A stretch of 64,000 bases of DNA from Vreelandella hamiltonii (GCF_014651775.1 NZ_BMXN01000015.1:1-64000); one strand, 5' to 3'. Shown: positions 33,741-42,238, counted from the first letter of the stretch. The notes: a model not told the origin generated them from the letters alone. Translations and numbers: made by a program.

Positions 33741-34187
33741 ATGACCGCGACTGCACAGCACACAATGTCGAGTCCAGACACCATGCCAAGTCCAGACACC
33801 ATGCCGAGTCCAGACACCAGCACTGATATAAGCACCACTGCCAGCGCGAATACCTGGCAGCCCTTGTGCAACAGGGCCGACCTGGTCGCTTTTTCAGGCG
33901 TGGCCGCCTGGCTGGATACACCGGAAGGCCCCGCCCAGGTGGCGCTCTTCTACGTACCCGGCCACGGGCACGAACTCTATGCCCTGGACCACCGCGACCC
34001 CTTCTCAGGCGCCTATGTCATCGCCCGAGGTATCGTCGGCGACCTGCAGGGCAAGCCCGTCGTGGCCTCCCCGCTGTATAAACAGCACTTTCGCCTGGAG
34101 GATGGCCTGTGCGTGGAAGATGACACCATCAGGCTGCGTACCTGGCAGGTACGATTCCAGGGGGAGGAAGTGTGGATAAAGGGGTAA
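33741..34187 (+). CDS. nirD: Assimilatory nitrite reductase, small subunit
   Basis: A 148-residue protein with a Rieske-like fold (about 38-148) lacking the Cys/His cluster ligands, as is normal for NirD. It associates with NirB. The first 37 residues are a disordered, Ser/Thr/Pro/Asp-rich extension not seen in typical NirD (about 105-110 residues). That extension contains three copies of a six-residue repeat encoded by an 18-base tandem repeat. It follows nirB by 27 bases in the same operon. Confidence 0.92.
   Translation: MTATAQHTMSSPDTMPSPDTMPSPDTSTDISTTASANTWQPLCNRADLVAFSGVAAWLDTPEGPAQVALFYVPGHGHELYALDHRDPFSGAYVIARGIVGDLQGKPVVASPLYKQHFRLEDGLCVEDDTIRLRTWQVRFQGEEVWIKG
33765..33818 (+). repeat. 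18-base tandem repeat, three copies, inside nirD
   Basis: Three adjacent copies of an 18-base unit (ATG, three variable bases, AGTCCAGACACC) differ only at the fifth and sixth positions. They keep the frame and encode M-S/P-S-P-D-T repeats in the N-terminal extension of NirD. Copy number could vary by slippage without breaking the gene. Confidence 0.9.
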
Positions 34188-34202
34188 GGTGAGCCACACG
34201 CC

Positions 34203-34718
34203 TCACCAACAACGGCAAAACACCTGGCAATCCCGAGGGCTGCCCAATACGGTCGAGTAAGCCGTCAAACGCTGTTCCGCACGGAAACCCGCCTTCTCCA
34301 GCACCCGCCTGGAGGCCGCGTTCTCCTCCGCCACGATGGCCTCCAGGCGGGTGATGCCATACAGGCAGCGGGCATCCTCGATCAGGCGGTGGAGCGCTTT
34401 ATGGGCCAGCCCCTGACCGCAGGCCGCTTGCGCAATGCGATACCCGACGCGGGCTTGGCCGTTGTCGATATCACGCAGGTTTGCACGGCCCACGATTCTG
34501 CCGCGCCAGCGGACGATCAAGGGGCTCATCCGCCGCTGAGCATGGAGCGCCAGACACTCGACGATGTGCTGAGCCACGCCTTGCGGCGTGTAAAAGCGCT
34601 CTGGACGCGCTTCGATGTGCTGTTCGAACCAGACGCGCTCGGCTAGCTCGAAGTGCAGCAGGTCAACGCTGTCTTCAGGGCACATCAAATCAAAGGCCAA
34701 ATCCTTGGCATGCTGCAT
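34203..34718 (-). CDS. GNAT-family N-acetyltransferase, RimJ/RimL type
   Basis: A 171-residue acetyl-CoA-dependent acyltransferase. The fold is shown by the strand-turn GRIVGRANLRDID, the acetyl-CoA loop region ACGQGLAHKAL and the C-terminal EENAASRRVLEKAGFR helix. It resembles RimL/SpeG-like proteins that acetylate protein N-termini or small amines; the substrate is unknown. The start at 34718 has an AGGAAGG ribosome binding site, which the longer reading (to 34757) lacks. It ends 15 bases from the convergent nirD and is divergent from the CDF-like gene. Confidence 0.88.
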   Translation of the reverse strand: MQHAKDLAFDLMCPEDSVDLLHFELAERVWFEQHIEARPERFYTPQGVAQHIVECLALHAQRRMSPLIVRWRGRIVGRANLRDIDNGQARVGYRIAQAACGQGLAHKALHRLIEDARCLYGITRLEAIVAEENAASRRVLEKAGFRAEQRLTAYSTVLGSPRDCQVFCRCW

Positions 34719-34838
34719 GGGTATCACCTTCCTTGGGGCCTCTGAGGGCAATTCCAAAAGAAATCGCTGACATTGCCTGCCATCCTGTTGCTATGCTTGC
34801 CAGCCTCTTGATTAGGTAGGCATGGGAGCCATCAGTTC

Positions 34839-35774
34839 ATGAAAACAGAAGCCTCGACCCTGGCTTTTTCCGCCTTCATGGCCCTCTTGATCGGCTGTGC
34901 GGGCATCATCGCCACGCTGGCCTCGAATTCTCAAGCCATTCTGTTGGACGGCCTGTTCAACCTTATCTACTTTAGCGTAGCGCTGGTGACCATCAAGGTC
35001 AGCAAACTCGCCAGCCGTCCGGACAGCGAGTCGTACCCGTTCGGCTACAGCTACTTCGAGTCATTGGTTAATCTATGCAAAGGTTTGCTGATTCTGGGCG
35101 TTTCCATCTTTGCCCTGGTCGATGCGGTGGCAGCACTGCTGACCGGGGGACGCGCCATTTCAGCAGGGCTGGCGGTTCTGTATGCCCTGTTTGCCACCGC
35201 GGCGTGCTCTTTGACGGCCTGGGTCATGCACCGCAGTCAAAGGCGTGTCAGCAGCCCGTTGGTGGCCGCCGACAAGCTCAACTGGGTGGTCAACAGCGTG
35301 ATTTCAGGCGCCGTATTGGCTGCCTTTTGCCTGGTTCTGGTATTTGACTACCTGGGTTGGCAAACCCTGCTCCCGTATGTGGATTCGGTGCTGGTCATTG
35401 CCGTTGTGGTGCTTTGCCTGGGCGTGCCGGTACGCATGGCCTCACAAGCGCTGGCCGAGCTACTGAACAAGACACCCGAGGAAAGCGTTGCCGCCCCCGT
35501 GCGCCAGGCGGTGGCCCGTGGCCTGGCAGACGTGGATACCGAGGAGGTTCGCGTTCGGATGGTCCGCCCAGGTCGATTGCTGTACGTGATCGTGCACGTG
35601 GTGCTGCCAGAGCACCTGCCCAACCTGTCCTTGAAAGCGCAGGATGCCTTGCGCCAGCGCATCGACCAGGAGGTGCGTCAGCACTACTCCCCGGTGGTCT
35701 GCGATGTGGTCTTTACTTCCGATCACCGCTGGGCGGCGCCCTCCTGCGGCATGCTGATAGAAAAAGCGCGTTGA
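34839..35774 (+). CDS. Cation efflux (CDF)-like membrane protein with altered metal ligands
   Basis: Membrane protein of 311 residues with six predicted membrane segments in the first 200 and a soluble C-terminal domain, as in cation diffusion facilitators. The canonical transport site is two acidic or His pairs, one each in the second and fifth helices. Here the second helix has DGLFN (Asp37, Asn41) and the fifth NWVVN (Asn148, Asn152), so three of the four ligands are Asn. It may belong to a CDF branch with another ion or function. It is a single gene with a strong terminator after it. Confidence 0.85.
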   Translation: MKTEASTLAFSAFMALLIGCAGIIATLASNSQAILLDGLFNLIYFSVALVTIKVSKLASRPDSESYPFGYSYFESLVNLCKGLLILGVSIFALVDAVAALLTGGRAISAGLAVLYALFATAACSLTAWVMHRSQRRVSSPLVAADKLNWVVNSVISGAVLAAFCLVLVFDYLGWQTLLPYVDSVLVIAVVVLCLGVPVRMASQALAELLNKTPEESVAAPVRQAVARGLADVDTEEVRVRMVRPGRLLYVIVHVVLPEHLPNLSLKAQDALRQRIDQEVRQHYSPVVCDVVFTSDHRWAAPSCGMLIEKAR

Positions 35775-35790
35775 AGCACTCGCTCTATAC

Positions 35791-35820
35791 CATGAAAGGC
35801 ACCCGAGGGTGCCTTTCATG
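35791..35820. terminator. Bidirectional terminator between convergent genes
   Basis: A perfect 14-base inverted repeat (CATGAAAGGCACCC and its complement, two bases apart) lies in the 75 bases between the CDF-like gene and the convergent PQQ sugar dehydrogenase gene. It would form a 13-bp hairpin in both directions. Confidence 0.85.
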
Positions 35821-35849
35821 TGCTTCTTCACTGTTTTAGCTTATCCGTA

Positions 35850-37100
35850 TCAGGATTCGGGTTCGATGCGATACAGGCCGCCATCTTCCTCGTCGGTCAG
35901 CACGTAGAGGTAGCCGTCCGGCCCCTGACGCACATCGCGAATACGGCCCAGGGTATCTGCCAGCAATACTTCTTCATGGGTGACTTCGTTGTTGTCGTCC
36001 AGCACCAGCCGGTGCAGCTGCTCACGCTTGAGCGACCCTACGAACAGGCTGTTCTGCCACTCGCTGACGCCATCGGCGGTATAGAACACCATGCCGGAAG
36101 GCGCCATCGACTCTTCCCACACGTGGGTGGGCGCGGTCACACCGGGCGCTTCGGTGCCCAGGCCGATATGGGCATCGGTCGTATATTCGGTGCCGAAGGC
36201 CACCATGGGCCAGCCGTAGTTGGCGCCCGCTTCGACACGGTAGAGCAAATCGCCGCCGTTCGGCCCATGGTCTACCGCCCATAGCTCGCCCGTCTCAGGG
36301 TGCAGAGTGAGCCCCTGATTGTTGCGGTGGCCATAGGAGTAGATTTCAGGACGCAGGTTGCCGGGCTCGACCCCGATGAAGGGGTTATCCGGGTGGGCAC
36401 CCCCCTCTTCCAGCAGGCGGATCATCTTGCCGCCCGGGTTGGTCAGGTCTTGCGGCAGGTTCTGCACGTTGCGGTCGCCGATGGGAAAGATGATCTCGCC
36501 GTTGCCCGGAAACGCGATGCGCGAACCATAGTGCGCGCCCGGATGGGTGCGCGGCACTTGGGTATAGAGGGTTTCGAGATCGACCAGCTCGGCGCTGTCC
36601 GCATCGATACGCGCTCGGGCCACCGCCAGGCCGGTGCCGTAATCCGGCTCGTAGGTACTGAAGGCGCGGGGATCACCAGGGCTGGAGAAGGTAAAATAGA
36701 CCCAGCCATTCTCGTCATAATCAGGATGCACGGCCACGTCCAGCAAGCCGCCTTGATTGCCACCCTCCGTGGCAGACTCCTCATCCTCGTCGATGTCCGT
36801 TTTGGGCAAGTTACCCAGCTCGGTCACGCTGTCGCCATCGACCAGGTGCAGGCGTCCGGGACGCTCCGTCACCAGCATCCGTCCATCCGGCAGCCATGCC
36901 ACCGCCCAAGGATGCTCCAGCCCACTCAACACCTGCGTGATGGTGAAGCGGGTCTCTTCACTTTCTACGCCACTGGCAACTTCTTCATTGACCGCGCGGA
37001 CATCGGCGTGAAGGGCGCTCGCGCTGCCCAGCAGCGCAAATGCGGCCGTCCAATGGGGTAGTTTGCCAACGGAAAGCGGAAATCGTCCCTGAGTCTTCAT
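35850..37100 (-). CDS. PQQ-dependent soluble aldose/sugar dehydrogenase
   Basis: Secreted quinoprotein of 416 residues with a signal peptide of about 32 residues (ending ALHA). The mature part is a six-bladed beta-propeller of the soluble aldose sugar dehydrogenase (YliI/Asd) type. Typical segments include LEHPWAVAWLPDGRMLVTERPGRL, the GGLLDVAVHPDY blade with the catalytic His, SYGHRNNQGL, WAVDHGPNGGD and NYGWP. It oxidises aldoses in the periplasm with PQQ as cofactor. AAGGAG precedes the ATG at 37100; an upstream in-frame start at 37124 lacks one. No PQQ biosynthesis genes are in the window. Confidence 0.92.
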   Translation of the reverse strand: MKTQGRFPLSVGKLPHWTAAFALLGSASALHADVRAVNEEVASGVESEETRFTITQVLSGLEHPWAVAWLPDGRMLVTERPGRLHLVDGDSVTELGNLPKTDIDEDEESATEGGNQGGLLDVAVHPDYDENGWVYFTFSSPGDPRAFSTYEPDYGTGLAVARARIDADSAELVDLETLYTQVPRTHPGAHYGSRIAFPGNGEIIFPIGDRNVQNLPQDLTNPGGKMIRLLEEGGAHPDNPFIGVEPGNLRPEIYSYGHRNNQGLTLHPETGELWAVDHGPNGGDLLYRVEAGANYGWPMVAFGTEYTTDAHIGLGTEAPGVTAPTHVWEESMAPSGMVFYTADGVSEWQNSLFVGSLKREQLHRLVLDDNNEVTHEEVLLADTLGRIRDVRQGPDGYLYVLTDEEDGGLYRIEPES

Positions 37101-37219
37101 GCGGTGCTCCTTGCTTGAACCCAAAAAAGTTAAACATTAGCGTTATCACCGGTTCAGCCTAGAAGACCCTGGTAGAGGCAGCAACAATAGTTAGCAAGCA
37201 AAGTTAGTGATCAAAACAC

Positions 37220-38047
37220 TCACGCATTCGTAACGCTTACTTCAAGCGTCAGGCGGGCGACAAACTCCTCGATCAAGGCCACTACCGTGGATTCTGCTTC
37301 ACGATGGGGAACGTGGCCGACGCCTGGCAGGATGTCACAGTGGGCTGGGCCGTGGGTGTAGCGCGCAATGCGTTCTGGCTGGCGGTGGGAGCCATATTCG
37401 TCTCGCTCGCCGTGCAGTACCAGGGTCGGGCACTGCACGCGCTCGAGTGCAGGCACCAGCGTCCACTCTGCAAAGTCGGGGTGCAGCCATGTGTCGATCC
37501 AGGCATCGAGCACCCAGCGCGCGTTGTCGCCATGGTACTTGGCTAGCCTGGCAAACTGGTCGGGCTGTTGAAATGCTTCCTTGGCCGCTTCGATACCCTG
37601 ACGAGTGCGCGGTTCGTTGAACGCCTGCGCGGCGATCGTGATCAAGCCTCGGCAACGCTCCGGCTGTTGGCCTGCACAGTGAACGGCCATGCAGCCTCCT
37701 ACGCTGTGCCCCAGGGCGATGAAGTGGGTGATTGCCAGCGCCTCCAGCAGTGCTGCAACCGCTTGCCGGTATTCGTCCTCGATGAAGGTATGGGGCGGTT
37801 TCGCCAATCGAGCGCCAGAACGCCCGAAGCCCGCACGGTCGTAGGCAACGACTGGGTGCTGCGTGGCCTGGCAAAGGGCGGCGGGAAAGCTCCGCCATAG
37901 CTCCACACAGCCCAGCGAGTCGTGAAACAGCAGAATCGGCACCGCCGAGCGTGCATGGCGAGGCTGCCAGGTGCGGGTAAACAGACGACCGCTGGGGGTA
38001 TCTACCCAGCGGTCATGAACGGTCACTGCATCCGAGTGTGAGGTCAT
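37220..38047 (-). CDS. Alpha/beta-fold hydrolase
   Basis: A 275-residue cytosolic hydrolase. The catalytic triad is readable: nucleophile Ser in GHSVGG near residue 116, Asp in HGERDEYG and His in GVGHVPH near the end. A DSLG motif supplies the oxyanion hole, and YDRAGFGRSG is the usual strand-loop. The substrate cannot be deduced. It lies 64 bases downstream of poxB on the same strand and may be co-transcribed. I start at 38047 since the extra 19 residues of the longer frame are unlike the family. Confidence 0.85.
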   Translation of the reverse strand: MTSHSDAVTVHDRWVDTPSGRLFTRTWQPRHARSAVPILLFHDSLGCVELWRSFPAALCQATQHPVVAYDRAGFGRSGARLAKPPHTFIEDEYRQAVAALLEALAITHFIALGHSVGGCMAVHCAGQQPERCRGLITIAAQAFNEPRTRQGIEAAKEAFQQPDQFARLAKYHGDNARWVLDAWIDTWLHPDFAEWTLVPALERVQCPTLVLHGERDEYGSHRQPERIARYTHGPAHCDILPGVGHVPHREAESTVVALIEEFVARLTLEVSVTNA

Positions 38048-38111
38048 GGCATGGCTCTTTGTGTTGTCAGTGTTGTGTGAGCTGCTGACAACATAGCATG
38101 CCACTGCCGCG

Positions 38112-39824
38112 CTAGCGCTTCAGGAAATTGCTTTTGACCAGATGCACCACGTCATCCATCCGTCCGCTCAACACCGCCTTGGCCGAGTACAGCGCGGTCG
38201 AGGCGACCTGCCCTGCTTCTACCTTGGGCGGCATGACCAGCTCCATGGGGTTGACCACGACGTCCAGCAGCGCGGGGCCAGGTTGAGCCAGCCACTGGCT
38301 GATGGCCACGTCCAGCTCCGACTGCTGCTCTACTCGGCGCCCCCACAGCCCCATGGCCTTGGCTACTTCTCCAAAGTCGGGGTTCTGCAGCTCTGTGTAG
38401 CTATCCAACAGCCCCTCCACTTTCTGCTCCAGCTCCACGAAGCTCAGGGAGCTGTTGTTGTACACCACGATCTTGAGCGGGATTCGTTGCTGGACCAGGG
38501 TGAGTAAATCGCCCATGAGCATCGTCAGGCCACCATCGCCACACATGGCAATTACCTGGCGATGGGGGTAGGCCAACTGAATCCCCAAGGCCTGCGGGTA
38601 AGCGTTCGCCATGGTGCCATGCTGAAGGCTGGAGTGGGTGCGGCGGCCCGCCAGGGCACGGATATGGCGCAGCATCCACACGTTGACACTGCCGGTGTCT
38701 GCGGTCAGCACGGCGTTGTCGGCCGCGTGCCGGTCGATGGCCAGGGTCAGCTCTTGTGGGTGGATCGTATCGTTATCTCTGGTTTGATGAGCCGACTTTT
38801 CCAGCGACTTGGCATAACGCTTGCGGCATTTTTCCAGCCACCGGGTGTGCGTATTGGGTTGCACCACCTGGCACAGCGCTTCACAGGTGTCCCGAGTGCT
38901 GCCGACGATGCCCACATCCACCGGGTAACGCTTGCCTATCTGAGCGGGGTCCCTATCTACCTGAAGAATACAGGCGCGCTCCGGGTAGAACTGGCTGAAG
39001 GCAAAGTTGCACCCCAGCAGCAACAGCGTGTCGCACTCCGCGACGGCATGGTAGCCCCCTTCCAGGCCATACACCCCGGTCATGCCTACCTGGTAAGGGT
39101 TGTCGTACTCCATGAAGTCCTTGGCACGGGAAGTCCAGGCAATCGGCGCCTGGAGCTTTTCTGCCAGCGCCATGACCTGCTCGCGGGCATCTTCACAGCC
39201 TGCGCCTGCAAAGATGGTGATATTGCCCCCCTTGTTGAGCTGCTCGACGGCAGGCACCAGCGCCTCGGCACTGGGGCGCACGGAGTAGCTGAAACGGTGG
39301 GTACGGTAGCCCAGGGTGCTATCGGGCGTTTGCGTCATGATATCGCCGGGCACGATCAACACCGCCACCCCACGTTTGGTAAGGGCGGCCTGGGCCGCCA
39401 AGGCAGCCATGCGGCGCGCCTGCTCCGGCGATACCACGGTTTCACAAAACACGCTGTACTGCTGAAAAATGGCGCTCTGATCGACTTCCTGAGGAAACTG
39501 GCTACCGGCTTCACCCAGCGCTATTTGCGAGGCAATCAGTACCACGGGGGAGCCATTACGGTGGGCATCGAACAGGCCGTTGACAAAGTGCAGGCTGCCA
39601 GGCCCACAGGAACCGGCACATAGCGCCAGCTCCTGAGTGATATAAGCCTCTCCTCCTGCTGCAAAGCCGCCTGCTTCCTCATGGCGAACGCCTATCCACT
39701 CGATATCGCTCTGCCGGAGGGCATCGGTAAAGTGATTCAGCGTATCCCCTACCACGCCATAACAACGTTTGGCACCGGCGTCTTGCAGTGTTTCGACAAT
39801 GATTTCAGCTACATTTGCGCTCAT
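38112..39824 (-). CDS. poxB: Pyruvate dehydrogenase (quinone) / pyruvate oxidase, PoxB type
   Basis: Thiamine-diphosphate enzyme of 570 residues, aligning along its whole length with E. coli PoxB (572). It has the catalytic Glu in RHEEAGGFAAGGEA near residue 49, the CAGSCGPGSLHFVNGLFDAHRN segment in pieces, an FAD-binding middle domain, and the TPP/magnesium motif from CGDGG to NNSS. The last residues (SGRMDDVVHLVKSNFLKR) match the amphipathic lipid-activated membrane anchor of PoxB. It would oxidise pyruvate to acetate and carbon dioxide, giving electrons to quinone. A clear GGAG precedes the start. Confidence 0.92.
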   Translation of the reverse strand: MSANVAEIIVETLQDAGAKRCYGVVGDTLNHFTDALRQSDIEWIGVRHEEAGGFAAGGEAYITQELALCAGSCGPGSLHFVNGLFDAHRNGSPVVLIASQIALGEAGSQFPQEVDQSAIFQQYSVFCETVVSPEQARRMAALAAQAALTKRGVAVLIVPGDIMTQTPDSTLGYRTHRFSYSVRPSAEALVPAVEQLNKGGNITIFAGAGCEDAREQVMALAEKLQAPIAWTSRAKDFMEYDNPYQVGMTGVYGLEGGYHAVAECDTLLLLGCNFAFSQFYPERACILQVDRDPAQIGKRYPVDVGIVGSTRDTCEALCQVVQPNTHTRWLEKCRKRYAKSLEKSAHQTRDNDTIHPQELTLAIDRHAADNAVLTADTGSVNVWMLRHIRALAGRRTHSSLQHGTMANAYPQALGIQLAYPHRQVIAMCGDGGLTMLMGDLLTLVQQRIPLKIVVYNNSSLSFVELEQKVEGLLDSYTELQNPDFGEVAKAMGLWGRRVEQQSELDVAISQWLAQPGPALLDVVVNPMELVMPPKVEAGQVASTALYSAKAVLSGRMDDVVHLVKSNFLKR

Positions 39825-39977
39825 TTGCGACTCCTTTCGCGACGATTACGTTCAAACAACACCTTCAGCCTAGCTGCTGTGACGTGGCTTTGCAGGACGG
39901 GGTGGTCTGGAAAGCAATGCTGCATCGCAGCAAAAAACGTCTATACTGATCAAGCGGTATCCCAAAAGGAGTACGCA

Positions 39978-40109
39978 ATGACACTATCTGTGGATCGCAC
40001 GAACGAAGATACGGAAGTAGTCAACTTCTGGTGCCAGCACGCACAGTGGCAGCAGGCCGCCAATGACGCCATCAGCGCCTACGTCGATCAGCATCCGTCT
40101 GATCAGTAG
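39978..40109 (+). CDS. Small protein of unknown function, copy 1
   Basis: A 43-residue protein with a strong AAGGAG ribosome binding site 8 bases before its ATG and its own terminator after it. The sequence is acidic at the front, then an amphipathic helix rich in Gln, Ala and aromatic residues (FWCQHAQWQQAANDAISAYV). It resembles the 37-residue protein encoded 316 bases downstream (shared pattern V-x(2 or 3)-W...QQ-AA-DA-x3-Y-x2-Q). I recognise no family. The duplication, ribosome binding site and terminator together argue that it is a real gene. Confidence 0.65.
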   Translation: MTLSVDRTNEDTEVVNFWCQHAQWQQAANDAISAYVDQHPSDQ

Positions 40110-40180
40110 CGCCGGGCATATCGGCCATATTGGCTGTTTCTGTATTTCTCCCCTCCCTTAGACGAAAAGATAACACCTCA

Positions 40181-40213
40181 AGCCGGCATCCTCTGCCGGC
40201 TGCTTTTCTTTAT
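40181..40213 (+). terminator. Terminator after small protein 1
   Basis: AGCCGGC and GCCGGCT with a 7-base loop are followed by GC and a T-rich run (TTTTCTTT). Confidence 0.8.
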
Positions 40214-40258
40214 GAAAACCTTTTCCATTCAATAAAATAGGTGCGCTTTCGATTCAAA

Positions 40259-40276
40259 TGTAAGCAATCGCTTACA
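40259..40276. promoter_or_regulatory. Operator-like palindrome upstream of small protein 2
   Basis: TGTAAGC and GCTTACA flank the four bases AATC. The arms are like those bound by LacI-family regulators, but with a wider centre. It is a candidate operator only. Confidence 0.35.
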
Positions 40277-40424
40277 GGCTATGGCAAAACACCTACATCC
40301 TTTGGACTAGCCAGCTTGTTCAAAAGCGCATAATATTCATATCACAGCTAACTTGCTGCAACGCACAACGCAGGCTGTGTATAACAAAAACGATTCATCA
40401 ACCTCTGCTCCAGGAGTGAGTACC

Positions 40425-40538
40425 ATGCCGACCACCCTTAGCCAATCCAACCCTGATGTCATGGAAGTATGGGCAAAACGTGCACTGCAACAGCGTGCTG
40501 CCTTCGACGCATTGGCCGACTACATGCGCCAGCAATAA
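40425..40538 (+). CDS. Small protein of unknown function, copy 2
   Basis: A 37-residue protein, with AGGAG upstream of the ATG at 40425 (an earlier in-frame ATG at 40353 has no ribosome binding site). Its helix VWAKRALQQRAAFDALADYM parallels that of the 43-residue protein before it. It is followed by its own terminator. The protein is neutral to slightly acidic, without a membrane segment or cysteine. Function is unknown. Two tandem relatives, each a separate transcription unit, suggest a stress or housekeeping small protein of this bacterial group. Confidence 0.62.
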   Translation: MPTTLSQSNPDVMEVWAKRALQQRAAFDALADYMRQQ

Positions 40539-40840
40539 ACCTTGCCATACGGTTCCCCAAAACGCTCCGCCAGTGCGTATATATAGATACGTCACGCAGG
40601 AGCGTTTTCTTTTACCGCACTTCCCTTTTTCTCATTACCAGCACGTTGCCCGTGACACCTATTTATTCATTTTGAACCTCTGATCGTCAGGTTCATTGAC
40701 CTGTCATGAATTCGCACAGAGCACAATAAAGATGGCTTTGGGTAGAGACGCGTCAAAAATTCATTTAACATTGCCTCGCTTTAAAAAAGCAGTACGCATT
40801 TTGCAAACTGGAATAGTCATATAGAAGAAGGAACTACAGG
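40539..40840. other. Intergenic region before the M48 protease gene
   Basis: About 300 bases. The first part is the terminator of the second small gene. The rest is AT-rich and must carry the promoter of the lipoprotein protease; I cannot assign clear -35 and -10 elements. Confidence 0.45.
40559..40614 (+). terminator. Terminator after small protein 2
   Basis: AAAACGCTCC and GGAGCGTTTT form a 10-bp stem over a structured 30-base loop, followed by CTTTT. Confidence 0.75.
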
Positions 40841-41599
40841 ATGACAACATCCTTTTCAGGGATTAAAACTCGTGCAGCGTGGGTAATGGCAGGGGCATTA
40901 TTATTGGGCGGCTGTCAATCTGGAGCAGATCTTGGCGGACTCATGTCGGCAGGCTCCAGTTTCGCAGGTGCAGCCACCATGTCGGATCAGCAAATGCAGC
41001 AAATCGGCGATCAAACGATTGCGCAATTGGATGCTGAAAACCAAGTGGCTCCCAGCAATAGCGAGTATGCTCAGCGTTTGGCTAATCTCACTCAAGGTTG
41101 GGAAACCGTCGACGGCAGTACGCTGGAATATGACGTTTACTTGCGTGATGAAATCAACGCGTTTGCAGTGCCCAACGGCGCTATCCGGCTTTACAGCGGT
41201 TTGATGGATGAAATGAGCGACGAAGAAGTACAGTACGTGATTGCTCATGAAATTGGCCATGTGGTACTCGGCCACTCCAAGCGCGCTTTTCAAGTCGCCT
41301 ATGCCGCCTCAGCAGCGCGTGAGGCAGCCGCTGCCAGCGGCAGCACCACCGCAGCGGCACTCTCCAGTTCCGAGCTGGGTGCGCTGGGTGAGAAACTCGT
41401 CAATGCTCAGTTCTCACAGCGCCAGGAAAACGAAGCCGATGACTTCGCCCTGGAACTCATGCGCCGCCACGACCTGAGTGCAGAAGCCTCCGTCTCGGCG
41501 CTGCGCAAGCTCGAAGCCAAATATGGCAACAGCCGTAGCGTCTTCTCCAGCCACCCCGCTGCCGGTGATCGCGCCGACCGTCTGGAAGCCCAGCTCTAA
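40841..41599 (+). CDS. M48-family metalloprotease, lipoprotein
   Basis: A 252-residue zinc protease anchored in the outer or inner membrane by a lipid. A lipoprotein signal with lipobox LLGGC puts the lipidated Cys at about residue 25. The zinc site is HEIGH near residue 137, with a third ligand in ENEADDFALELM about 60 residues later. It resembles LoiP/YcaL-type proteases that degrade misfolded envelope proteins. A GGAAC-type ribosome binding site lies before the ATG. It is a single gene, convergent with speG. Confidence 0.9.
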   Translation: MTTSFSGIKTRAAWVMAGALLLGGCQSGADLGGLMSAGSSFAGAATMSDQQMQQIGDQTIAQLDAENQVAPSNSEYAQRLANLTQGWETVDGSTLEYDVYLRDEINAFAVPNGAIRLYSGLMDEMSDEEVQYVIAHEIGHVVLGHSKRAFQVAYAASAAREAAAASGSTTAAALSSSELGALGEKLVNAQFSQRQENEADDFALELMRRHDLSAEASVSALRKLEAKYGNSRSVFSSHPAAGDRADRLEAQL

Positions 41600-41626
41600 T
41601 GTAGCTCGGCCACGAGACGCGGCAAA

Positions 41627-41680
41627 TTTGATCATTACTGGTTTGATCGTTACTGGGCAGCCTATGCCTGGTAACGATCA
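41627..41680. repeat. Short tandem repeat and inverted repeat between convergent genes
   Basis: A 15-base unit, TTTGATCATTACTGG, is repeated once with one change. The second copy forms a 10-bp inverted repeat (TGATCGTTAC with GTAACGATCA, 41644-41680) with an inner GGCA/TGCC stem. It probably ends both convergent transcripts; no T run follows. Confidence 0.5.
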
Positions 41681-41698
41681 TGGAGGCCGAGTTCTGGC

Positions 41699-42238
41699 TC
41701 AATCCTTCGGTTGTTGCGCTTCGAGTTCGGCCAGATAGCGCTCTTGCAAGATGTACATACGCTTTACATCACGATATTTGCCATTGATGAAAAACTCCTG
41801 CACCAAATGCCCCTCTTCTATAAAACCGCTTTCCTCGTATAAGTGAATGGCCTTGACGTTCTCTACCGCGACGATCAGATAGACCTTGTGCAAGTTCAAT
41901 ATGGTGAAAGAGTAGTGTAGCGCTTGCCGTATCAGCGAACGTGCGAACCCTTTGCCCTGATGCTCTGGCGTAATGATGATCTGAAACTCGGCGCTACGGT
42001 GGATGTAATCGATTTCGATCAACTCCACCAGGCCAATCGCACTACCACTACTGTCTTCGGCAACGAATCGGCGCTCTGCGTTATCGTGAATGTGCTTGTT
42101 ATAGAGCTCTTCCAGCTCATCGAAGGACTCGTAGGGCTCTTCGAACCAGTACGACATGATGCTCTGGTTATTATTCAACTCGTGCACGAAACGCAGGTCG
42201 TTGCGCTCCAGCGCCCTCAGATACAGTACTGGGCTCAT
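41699..42238 (-). CDS. speG: Spermidine N1-acetyltransferase
   Basis: GNAT enzyme of 179 residues that acetylates spermidine and relieves polyamine toxicity. It is very close to E. coli SpeG throughout: [18 protein letters not shown], the [13 protein letters not shown] helix that forms the polyamine site, [12 protein letters not shown], and the acetyl-CoA loop QGKGFARSL. The ATG at 42238 is preferred over a TTG six codons earlier because it aligns with the E. coli start region. It converges on the M48 protease gene. Confidence 0.94.
   Translation of the reverse strand: MSPVLYLRALERNDLRFVHELNNNQSIMSYWFEEPYESFDELEELYNKHIHDNAERRFVAEDSSGSAIGLVELIEIDYIHRSAEFQIIITPEHQGKGFARSLIRQALHYSFTILNLHKVYLIVAVENVKAIHLYEESGFIEEGHLVQEFFINGKYRDVKRMYILQERYLAELEAQQPKD

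Larger units (their letters stand above)
40110..40424. other. Intergenic region between the two small-protein genes
   Basis: About 315 bases. It contains the terminator of the first small gene, the GTAAGC/GCTTAC dyad and presumably the promoter of the second small gene. I see no further coding sequence. Confidence 0.5.

Noticed and set aside
31191..33761. An 856-codon open frame on the minus strand across nirB
   Set aside because: It is antisense to a full-length, motif-complete NirB. Long antisense frames are common in GC-rich genes, and the translation is low-complexity and His/Gln-rich without any domain.
33765..33818. The 18-base repeats as a CRISPR or phase-variation locus
   Set aside because: There are no spacers and only three short units. 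The unit length is a multiple of three, so slippage would not switch the gene on or off.
38562..39623. A 353-codon forward frame opposite poxB
   Set aside because: PoxB is complete on the other strand, so this is a coding shadow.
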